Positions 12,541 to 21,700 of a stretch of DNA of 35,250 bases are shown here, piece by piece. The stretch's first letter is position 1; the number at the start of each line of letters is the position of its first letter. The notes below the pieces were generated by a model that saw only the letters and a list, made by a program, of their open reading frames with translations, had not been told where the DNA came from and made no database searches. A program made the position numbers and the translations under genes. The stretch comes from Condylostoma magnum (Eukaryota > Ciliophora > Heterotrichea > Heterotrichida > Condylostomatidae), in assembly GCA_920105805.1 (NCBI GenBank), contig CAKKTI010000169.1, forward strand, positions 1 through 35,250, given 5' to 3'.

Positions 12541-13454
12541 TTATTCATGAGGAGAAATAGTTGATATTATTTGCTGAAGCCTTTGCAAGTCTTTTTATGG
12601 ACTTCTGTTTTCTTTGCTTGTAGTAATGGATTTTTCAAATTATTCATCATAGTAACATTTAGTCCACTTTTAAACTCCTTTAGCATAAAAGGTCTTAATA
12701 ATTAACCCAGGTACTCTCTTTTGATTTAATTAGAGTATATAGTATTATCTATCAACTAATTGATTGGCTTTTATGACTGAATCGCACTTAAATTGGCTTT
12801 TAACACTTTTATCGTTGAAATCCTTCGGAATTTATAAGTGGATATTTTATGAGACAATTTAAAACTTCTTAATTAGCAGGCCATCAATAATACAATTAGA
12901 ACATATAGTAGCAAAGTTCACTTAATGCATCAGTATCTCAATAATTTACTCAATTACTATTTTTATATAGGAGTATAAGTTAAAATATGAGTTATTTATA
13001 CTCTATATAGCAGACTTCCTTAGCTAATAGTCGATATTATACGAACTACCAATTTATATTACTAAAATCAACTATTATGGCTAACACTTCTTAAAATCTC
13101 TTGTACTATCAGAAGTAGTTTTGCAGCTTCAACACTCTAAATCAAAACCTAATTGTAAGTAATATTTCTTGAAATAAGATAGGCCCCAACACTAATACCA
13201 ACTACAGTTTGAATATAATTTGGCTCAATTTCCTGCAGTCTTTAAAGAAAATTGTTACTTAAACTATTTCTCAGCCCATTTCATTCCTATTCGTTAGTTT
13301 GGTTTCTTAATATCATATCAGCAGCATTTACAACAACTAATATTTTATAATCTGGGTTATCGAACCTTGCGAGTTCCTGTATATCTTAGTCTGTTAGCTA
13401 ATAATTAAATAAAGGAAGGCTTTTACTATGATCGCTTTCAAACATAGAATCCAT
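12541..13454 (-). CDS. Hypothetical protein, probably two exons
   Basis: Starts ATG 13454 (MDSMFESDHSKSLPLFNYQL) and reads about 125 well-formed codons with normal acidic content (LTDQDIQELARFDNPDYKIL; LRNSLSNNFLQRLQEIEP; VVGISVGAYLISRN). The rest continues convincingly in another frame (KIVIEQIIEILMHQVNFATI; KRVPGLIIKTFYAKG; YYDEQFEKSITTSKENRSPQ). The frames can be joined by a 17-nt GT..AG segment, either 13046-13062 (GTAATATAAATTGGTAG) or GTACAAGAGATTTTAAG some 45 nt upstream. Such a length would be unusual for a heterotrich. The end is taken at TAA 12541-12543, with later candidates downstream. AT-rich; no family recognised. Two separate genes, or a decayed gene, are possible alternatives. 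Confidence 0.4.
13046..13062 (-). other. Possible 17-nt intron
   Basis: Minus-strand GTAATATAAATTGGTAG lies where the open protein-like frame changes between the two halves of the 12541-13454 gene; its removal joins SHNSWF to YSYNIDYQLRKSAIQ. Length and position are inferred from frame continuity only. A competing 17-nt candidate is GTACAAGAGATTTTAAG in the same gene. Confidence 0.3.
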
Positions 13455-13480
13455 ATATAAGAATTATAATATAAAGGTTT

Positions 13481-14026
13481 TTAAGATAATAAAAGGTGAA
13501 ACAAATATAATTCCAGTTTATTAGATATAGCATACATTACCAGAACAATATAAGAGGGATTCTATTTTATTTTAGGCTTTTTGTATAATATATAAGGAAA
13601 TAACTAATATTTATGCTCAATTTAACAGTATTCAGGCTCTTATTCTTTACTATAATCAATAGATTGATCTACTATTGCTAATTTGTTTAGATATACCAAT
13701 AGGAAGTCCACTTTAGATGCTAGTAAATAATCTTCTTCCAATAATGTACATTGAAATCTAAATATCAAACTAAGTTTTTAAGTTAGACTGCTATTGTATC
13801 ACCTAGTATTTATACTTATTTAATCAAACATTTATCTTTTTTAATTTTATTAGTATATCTACAGCAGTTTAAGTATTTTCCTTAAGTTTACTTACTCCTT
13901 ATATAGCATAAATCTGATTTCTATAATTTTTTCTATACCCATAATTTACACATCCCATCAAAACCTCCTAATAACCTCAATTCAACCTCTATAGAATCTC
14001 CTTTAAGCTTCCCAGCAACTACTCAT
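13481..14026 (-). CDS. Hypothetical small protein, AT-rich
   Basis: One frame from ATG 14026 (MSSCWEAQRRFYRGWIEVI) to TAA 13481-13483, about 181 residues, leaving 26 nt before the next minus-strand ATG at 13454. The last ~100 codons contain no TGA and few TAR codons, with good acidic content (LLEEDYLLASKVDFLLVYL; SIDYSKEQEPEYCQIEHKYQ). TGA codons near the start read as Trp. A 15-nt GT..AG segment (GTAAGTAAACTTAAG) lies in frame near 13890 and may be an intron. The start codon sits inside a 14-bp palindrome shared with the divergent ValRS gene. Family not recognised. Confidence 0.4.
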
Positions 14027-14037
14027 ATTATAATATG
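14024..14037. promoter_or_regulatory. Palindromic bidirectional start region
   Basis: CATATTATAATATG is a perfect 14-bp palindrome. It supplies a minus-strand ATG (14024-14026) for the hypothetical gene and a plus-strand ATG (14035-14037) in frame with ValRS, with a TATA-like core between them. If both starts are used only 8 nt separate two divergent coding regions; ValRS may instead start at 14047 or 14101. A bidirectional core promoter is an inference. Confidence 0.4.
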
Positions 14038-14046
14038 TAAGAAAAC

Positions 14047-16992
14047 ATGTAGCACTTACGTACCCTATCCCGTGCTTCTAAAAAAGACCTATCCTCTCCA
14101 ATGTCAAATGCTTACGACCCTAGAGAGGTAGAGTCTCAATGGTACTAATTCTGGGAGGACTCCTAAATATTTTCCCCGGAACCAACTCCGGATCTTTCAT
14201 CTGACTAAAAATTCGTAATGATGATTCCCCCTCCAAACGTAACCGGCTCCTTACACCTCGGACACGCCCTAACCGCCGCAATAGAGGACACCCTTTCCCG
14301 ATGGAACCGCATGCAAGGCAAATCTACCCTCTGGCTTCCGGGAGTGGACCATGCAGGTATAGCAACACAGAGCGTGGTGGAAAAAATGCTGTGGAAGGAG
14401 GAGCAAAAGACACGTCATGACTTGGGCCGTGATGAGTTTGTACGAAGAGTCTGGGAATGGAAGGAAAACTACGGTAATAGGATATGTCTGCAGAGCAGAC
14501 GTATGGGGTCCTCTGTAGATTGGAACAGATTCAGGTTTACTATGGATGATTAGTTATCTCTGGCAGTGAGAGAGGCCTTTGTGAGGATGTGGGACAAAGG
14601 GATTATTTACAGAGCGAATAGGTTGGTGAACTGGAGTTGTCATTTGAGGACGGCAATAAGTGACCTTGAGGTGGAGTATAAGGAGTTCAATGAAAGTACA
14701 CAGGTGTAGGTGCCTGGACATACTGAGAAGTGTGAGGTGGGAGTGCTGCATAAGTTCGCGTATTAGATTGAGGGAAGTGATGAGAAGTTAGTAGTGGCAA
14801 CCACAAGAATAGAGACTATGCTGGGAGATACGGCAGTGGCAGTGCATCCGTAGGATGAGAGGTACAAGCATCTTATAGGGAAAAGGATAGTGCATCCGTT
14901 TGTTCCGGAAAGAGATATGCGGGTAGTAGGGGATGATGTATTGGTGGATATGAGTTTTGGGACTGGAGCAGTTAAGGTAACCCCAGCGCATGACTTCAGG
15001 GATTATGAGTGTGGTGTAAGGAACTCTTTAGAAGTAATTAATGTGTTTACTGATGAGGGAAGGATTAATGGTAACGGAGGGAAATTTGAAGGCATGATGA
15101 GATTTGAGTGTAGGATTAAGATTCTAGAGGAGTTGCAGGAGTTGGGACTGTATGTAGATAAGGAGAATAACGCTATGAAGATCGGGTTCTGCTCTAAGTC
15201 CGGGGACATAATTGAGCCGTATTTAAAGCCGTAGTGGTGGGTGGATTGCAAGGACATGGCAAGTAGAGCGGTGCAGGCTGTGAGGGAAGGGGAGTTAAAG
15301 GTTTTGCCTGATTTCCACGAGAAGACTTGGTACTAGTGGCTAGAGAATATAAAGGACTGGTGTATATCAAGATAGCTATGGTGGGGGCACAGATGTCCCG
15401 CTTATCTAGTAAACGTGAAAAATTCGGAAGGACAGAGATACTATATGCCTGATGTTTCCAATAACCAGCATTGGGTGTGTGGCAGGACAGAGGAAGAGGC
15501 CTTAGAACGCGCATAAAGGTTCAAATAAAACGATGAAGACATAATTGAGCTAGAGTAAGATCCAGATGTACTAGACACTTGGTTTAGCTCCGGCCTGTTC
15601 CCCTTTTCCACTCTCGGCTGGCCAAATGAGGATCACCCAGATTTCAAAGCGTTTTATCCTAATACAATTCTTGAAACAGGTCATGATATACTGTTCTTCT
15701 GGGTAGCCAGGATGGTCATGATGGGATTAGAACTTACAGACAAGCTACCTTTCACTACTGTTTACCTACACGCAATGGTACGTGACTCCCAAGGCAAGAA
15801 AATGAGCAAATCTCTTGGAAATGTGATAGATCCTCTAGAAGTAATTGAAGGATGCAGTTTAGACTAACTAGTACAAAAGGTAAAGGAAAGCAATTTAACA
15901 GATAATGAGAAAAATAGGTCTATTCAGGTGCTTAGAAAGGAGTTTCCCAAAGGAATTGAAGAGTGTGGAACTGATGCTTTGAGGTTTGGACTGTTGGCCT
16001 ATACGGTTTAAGGGAGGAACATTAATTTGGATATAAAGCGAGTTATAGCTTATAGGCACTTCTGTAATAAGCTGTGGAATGTTATGAAATTTGCTTTAAG
16101 CAATCTACCGGAAAGCTTTGCTCCGGATAATAGATTTACCTAGAATCCTCCTAATATGTTTATTAACTAGTGGATTATGACTCGACTGAGTAAAACCATA
16201 CAATCTGTAAATGAGAACTTCAGGGATTATGTGTTTGGAGAGGCTGTTAGAGTAATCTACGCCTTTTGGCTGTATGATTTTTGCGATGTTTACTTAGAAG
16301 CCACAAAACCTATTTTCAGGTCAGGGGACAATGAGGCAATACTGGAAACATAGAATATACTATACACATGCATTGAGAAGGGACTGCTTTTACTTCATCC
16401 AATGACACCTTTTATTACAGAAGAGCTTTATCAGAGACTGCCTAATCCCAATAAATCTGACAGTATATGTATTGCCCAATTTCCGTAGAGTTATCCTCAT
16501 TTAGAAGCTTAGGAAACAGAGGATATACAGTAAATATTGATGGCTATTGTTAAGACCACTAGGTCGATGCAAGTAAGTTTGAATCTTATTGGCAAAAAAC
16601 CTTTGTTTTATATAAAGGGAAACGATCTTGCAGCTGTATAAGGAAATCTTAGTATAATTCAAACATTAGGAAAGACCGGGGAAATCACTTGCGTTGATAA
16701 TCTTCCTACTGATAGATGTATTATGAATGCTTGTGGGTAATATGAAGTTTATTTACATCTGCCTGATGATATTGACATAAAGGCAGAAATTGATAAGCTT
16801 AATAAAAAGGTTGGGCAATTATAAAAGTATATAGAAGGATATAACAAGAAAATTAATAATCCTAATTTCAGTAAGGCACCGTAGGCTGTGTAGGATGATG
16901 CTATTGAGAAGTTACAGCAAAGCAATGAAGAATTGGCAAAATTAACAGATGAAATTGCAAAGTTATCCCAATTATCTTAGTAATTAGATTGA
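14047..16992 (+). CDS. VARS: Valyl-tRNA synthetase
   Basis: Class Ia synthetase that charges tRNA-Val and edits misacylated Thr-tRNA. About 981 residues. The N-terminus has the family's [16 protein letters not shown]. The HIGH-type site is HLGH (69-72) in [14 protein letters not shown]. The KMSKS site is at 585-589 in [10 protein letters not shown]. The editing (CP1) domain lies between, followed by the anticodon-binding region and a C-terminal coiled coil ([20 protein letters not shown]). Gln is often TAG/TAA; I noticed no in-frame TGA before the end, Trp being TGG. Possible stops are TAG TAA at 16978-16983 or TGA 16990-16992; I extend to TGA. Starts are possible at 14035, 14047 and 14101; the Arg/Ser-rich leader ([11 protein letters not shown]) could be a mitochondrial presequence, giving dual targeting by alternative starts (inference). 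It is GC-richer than its flanks. Confidence 0.96.
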
Positions 16993-17040
16993 TTTTGGTA
17001 GTATAATTAGTTAAAAAAAGGTTAATTATAAATTATTAGC

Positions 17041-17762
17041 ATGAAGAAATGTTATTGTAATTATAGAATATCTAATCATAAGTTTACAGTTAATTCTTAA
17101 AGATCTGATATTACCCATGATAAAATCTAGTATAATTACTCCTTAAATTAGATATGAAAAATCAAAGATTCATTTTCTCTGTATAAACTTATAAAAGAGC
17201 GGCTAAAAACTAGAAAATATACTACCTTTCTTCATGGTTTTACTTATATCAGATAAGTACTTTATAAGAAGACTTAAAACTATCCCATCTGCTAAAAAAG
17301 GATTATAATTAATCGACACTTATTATAACAGAGTAATATTTGAAGTAGAAGAAATCTATCTCTTAAGGTTCTATCAAAGGCACTAAAACTGTCTATAATT
17401 TTAATCAAAAATACCTCAAAATAAAGATTGTGATAAATTGATTATATTACTAACTAAGATAATAATTGATGCAAAGCTTGATTAATGGATAAAGCTGTGA
17501 ATGCATGGAACATCAAGATAATACTTATAAAGAATAATATAATGGATAGATCAAGTATTTCAGAACAATCAAAGATGAAAATATACTGAGAATTATTCAA
17601 GATTTATTTAATATCAAGCAATATAAACGAGCTGCATGCTCAAATAAATTAAAGAGATTCCATCTGTCTTAAGATCTGAAGAATAACAAAATGATATGTT
17701 TTCCTATTAATTTTGACCATGATATTTATTTACTAACAACCAATACTAATAACTTTTATTAA
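17041..17762 (+). CDS. Hypothetical protein, AT-rich, unresolved exon structure
   Basis: Starts 48 nt after the ValRS TGA. ATG 17041 (MKK) followed by removal of a 16-nt GT..AG segment (17051-17066) opens a frame with normal acidic content and few stop-type triplets (LISDKYFIRRLKTIPSAKK; YNRVIFEVEEIYLLRFYQ). Near 17490 the protein-like frame changes (MEHQDNTYKEQYNG; KYFRTIKDENILRIIQDLFN; SQDLKNNKMICFPINFDHD) and ends at TAA 17760-17762. I found no canonical GT..AG segment of the right length for that shift, so this may be two genes (the second from ATG 17469 or 17505), a frameshift or an assembly indel. A single-frame reading from ATG 17049 also exists but is richer in TAR codons. The stop directly abuts the stop of the convergent hydrolase. 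No family recognised. Confidence 0.4.
17051..17066 (+). other. Possible 16-nt intron
   Basis: GTTATTGTAATTATAG follows MKK of the 17041 gene. Its removal shifts from the ATG frame into the better downstream frame (MKKQYLIISLQLILKD). Introns of 15 and 16 nt are both known in heterotrichs such as Blepharisma. Evidence is frame logic and consensus ends only. Confidence 0.4.
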
Positions 17763-18770
17763 CTACCAATCTCTAATAACAGTTTTATAATCCTCATGCC
17801 TAGCATTCATTATAGAAGTATATATAACTTTTCCTTTTCTGAATATAACAGGAGCAGACAACACCTTATATATTTCATTCCCATTTACTCTCTCTCTTCC
17901 TACTTCCTCGAGAAGCTTAATAACCTGATCTCTTCTATTATCATTTTCAGGTACAGGATTCCAATAATCATAATTAGTTTCTAACACATACCAATTATCC
18001 TTACTTATCTGCCTTACATCATGGAAAACAGCCCTATCCCTAGTAATAACCGCTGCTTCATTGTCCTTCACGCCAGCTAGTATATAATAGCAAGTAGATA
18101 TAACATTTGCCGACTTCAGCCTGCTAAATGCTTCCTAATAGCTCTCAGCACTCTCCATAACCTCCCTAATAAGAAAAGTGTTTCCCTAGTATCCGGATAC
18201 CAAAGCAATCAAATTATAGATCTAAGTGTTGTCCCAAGGATTCCTCTAATTCATTACAATAGAAAAAGCACTAGGCTTCATAGCCGTCGCAACTCCAAAA
18301 TACCCAGCAAACCCAGTAGAGTGAAACAAGAGCTTCCCAGATTTATAAAAATCAACGTTAATAGTAATCTTTCTCAGTACCTCAGCGTCGTCGTAGTCTA
18401 AATTCCTCCCCAGAACAATTGAGCCGTCTTACTGTCTTGCGGCTATACTGGTGCAATGCACCTATAGCTCGTAGGTGTAGTTAAGTATCATCATATCCTA
18501 GTAAGAAATCCCTAGCACCTGAGCCCCGCCTATCATTTCCTCTCTGAGCTCATTGCTCAGGTAGAAACTATCCAAGGCCGTGAACAGTAGAAGTTTCTAA
18601 GTATACGATATTCTTCCTATCATCTCGCTATGGAAGTCCAGTAGCAGGTCCTTATTAGCCTATAGCACATGGGACCATCTACTGTAAGGCGGATCGTCTA
18701 AATTTACAGTGAACTTCTAAGGGATATGCTCACTTTAACCAAAAGCAATTAGAATTAAGATAAAATTCAT
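17763..18770 (-). CDS. Acid ceramidase / NAAA-like amidase
   Basis: 335 codons from ATG 18770 to TAG 17763-17765. A signal peptide (MNFILILIAFGQS) is followed by the family's prosegment (FTVNLDDPPYSRWSHVL). The Ntn-hydrolase nucleophile is Cys106 in LQVHCTSIAA, followed by GSIVLGRNLDYD as in acid ceramidase and N-acylethanolamine acid amidase, where the precursor cleaves itself before Cys to release an active beta chain. Length and C-terminus (IMNARHEDYKTVIRDW) fit the family. Likely role: lysosomal or secreted hydrolysis of ceramides or N-acylethanolamines; the substrate cannot be chosen from sequence. The ATG lies 13 nt after the VPS13 stop, so its promoter must overlap VPS13 coding or the two share a transcript. 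If TAG were Gln, 41 more codons would run to TGA near 17640, antisense to the neighbour. Confidence 0.85.
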
Positions 18771-18783
18771 TAAAATATTAAAC

Positions 18784-21700
18784 CTAACTTAATTTTCCTA
18801 GTGAGATCCTCTGCAAGGCTTTACCACCACCCTTCAAGTTCTTGCACAGTACACTGAGTGCTATATAGAGTCTGGTGAGGTCATAGTAATTCGACGATTT
18901 AATAGTCATGGTGTGATCATCACTTGCCAGTACCAAATAGTAATCATTGTCCCTATGCAGCTCTAAAGTGCATACAGTACTCAACGCGATTTTGTCAATA
19001 ATAGCCTACTACACCAGCATAAGAGCATAATCGGAGGTAAGCATGATTTCAACGTTCTCATACTAAGACAATTTCATATAATAAGACATATCCTCTTCAT
19101 TATGACCCTGCAGATTCCTCAGTATAGCCTATGCATCCGCCAATTCCTCATCATAGTTTTCCAAAACACCCTTCTACCCAAAATTCCTAGGGGTCCTTTT
19201 CCTCTTCATACTAAAAACTGTTCCCTTGTGTATCCACTTAGCAGTATTCGCAGTACCTTTAGTAATAGAAGTCACCAGTCTCAATACAGCGTTTATAGGA
19301 AAAACGATCAACCCAGTAATTCCGTTTCCTATTCCCTTCATCAATCCTCTTCCTCTCCCAAGCCTCCAGCCCCTAATTGGTTTCTGTATTACTCCAGCTA
19401 CACCGTCATAGCACTCCTTCCCCGCGCCTATCAATCCATAGTAAGTTCCATTAAGCAGATGAGTACTTTTCTGCAGATGTGACAGCCCTGCCTGGTCACC
19501 CGCTAATGTTCTGAAAACAGTGTAGAAACTGGCTGTGATGTTAGTTACACTTTCCAGCCCTCCGCCCACTGAGTTGCCTATAAAAGATCTCACGCCATTA
19601 GAGATTCCATATGGAACAGTGCTGAGTTTCTATGAGTTGCTCCACGGTTCCTGGACTAGATCTAGCACTCCGTCTATTTAGTTTGTTGCTAGAGTCAGAG
19701 GGTTTCCCAGTAGATCAGAACATCCGATTACTTTAAACATTTAACTGAGGATTTTGCGAAGGTAGGTTTGGAATAAGTCGTTGGTTAGTTGGGTTACTGA
19801 TATAAACACATGGTTCATTTTGACTTCTTTTAGGTAAAGCCTTGCCCCGGATATGTTTATGATAGAACCCGCTAGTTTTGGTATTACATTGGTTATACCG
19901 AGATAGAGCACCCTGGTGTCCATGTTAGAGTTGATTTTGAAGTCTATGTTGAATTAGAAGGGATTTATGACAAGGCGCTGTATGTAGAGCTTCTAGGAGG
20001 AATCTGTCAGTACTGTTGATAGTTTTATGTCCTTTGCGTTCAAGTCAGGACATACTTCCGTTACTGGAATATAGTCATCCTTCAAGGAAACAGCGAAAAA
20101 GTTGTCCTTTGCAAAAGATTTCGCATAAATATCGTAGAATCCCAACAGGACGTTTAGAGTTTCCTGGTTGGCCATTAAGTTTAACTCAGCTGTTGTTATT
20201 TCTATGTTTTTGAATATGGTAGTTTCAGTTTGCGTATTGTCCTTTTGCTTGATTGTGAGTATGTCTTGGTTAATGGTTATTTTTATTATGTGTTCATCAG
20301 GCTAGTAAAGTCTGCCGTAGAAAATCACAGGGAAGTGTCCTTGGTCTGGGTTCATGTTATCTATTTATATCTCGTGGATAAAGCAGTAAATGTTTCTCAC
20401 TGAGTTTTTCTAGCGTCTGTTTTCATTCCAGCTTTCCTAATTATACTTCAACTGTATATCAAGAATACTTATAAACATTTACTCTGCTGGAATGTTATCA
20501 ATAAAAGAAATTCCTATACCGGGGAGTATGCAACTCATGTCGAAATACTCTCGTACAAGATTGTCTTATCTGAATCTTGCAATGTTTGTGCTTACTTACA
20601 GCTTTGCTCTTTAATCTGATTTTATAGTGATACATTTAGAAAATCCTTCAACTCCTATATCAACCTGCAGCCCGTCTACTAGCTTATCTAGCTTTGAGAT
20701 AGACTCAATTGAGTAAACCCTGTGCTGTCCGTTAGATTCTATTTCTATACGTTTAGTAGGAGCATAAGGGTTCTCCAAAGCAAGGTAATAAGTATTGTTT
20801 GCATTAACTTAGAACCAATCTCCAAATTATTACCGAATTTTTATATCATTTCTTGATACATTTTTAATTATAATATCAGGTTGACTTGGTGCTAGAATTT
20901 CTATTTAATTAGTTCCAGTTCCATTAGCACCTATAACGACTCTTAGTACTTATCTGTACTGGGAACTAGGGTCTACTTTAGTATGTTCTTCCATTGATAG
21001 TTCCTCAATGTCTTCCGATTCCCTCGTTTTCATTAAAATCTAGAAATCATCATATATGTCAAGTGGAAAGGGATATGATCTCAATTCTGGCTTAAGTGCT
21101 AGAGTTATATAAGGAGTTAAGGAGTCGAAGCTCTCTGATTCAAATAAAAGGTGTTAGTCTGGCTTTAGCTCCTTTGCAGTAGTTGGTATATCCAGGCGAA
21201 ACTGTTGTATGTATATAGGAATCTTCAGCCTGTTTTTCAGATAGTATCTAGGAACAATGTTTACGAGAATAGTCTTATACATAGGAGCACTTGCTTGCTG
21301 TACATGAATACCGAATACCTTGTACTTATAATTTTCGTCCATTACGCTCACTTAATCTGTATATCCGACAATATCTATATTAAAAGACTCAGACCATTAT
21401 ACTATTTTGTTTTGCTCTGGTTATATAAATGCTAGTTCTAATGTAGGCTTGTTTTCTATCTTGTGGAAAGCGGCGTATTCTTATTTATTGACTACTAATT
21501 AAACCTAGTTACCACAGACTAATGAATAATTCGTCTTGTTTATAATTACATAATCCCAGTAAACTGTTATAAGCTTAGGCAGTGTATTAGTCATTATATC
21601 TGCGTTGATTAGCTCGTCTGGCATTTTAACTAGCCTTGATAAGTCGATATCTTTGTTCCTCATGTATACCTTTTCTACTACCTCAGTCATTACTCTAGTA

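Noticed and set aside
13880-13958. Start MGCVNYGYRK on the minus strand, suggesting a myristoylated protein
   Set aside because: That frame is lost within ~45 codons, while another frame from ATG 14026 stays protein-like through to 13481.
13955-14010. Ubiquitin-like string SIEVELRLLGGFDG in a third minus frame
   Set aside because: No start codon in that frame and it needs an ad hoc intron; the match is too short to support a ubiquitin-like protein.
15003-15514. Minus-strand ORFs of 84 and 106 codons across ValRS, and others like them elsewhere
   Set aside because: They are antisense shadows of a conserved enzyme.
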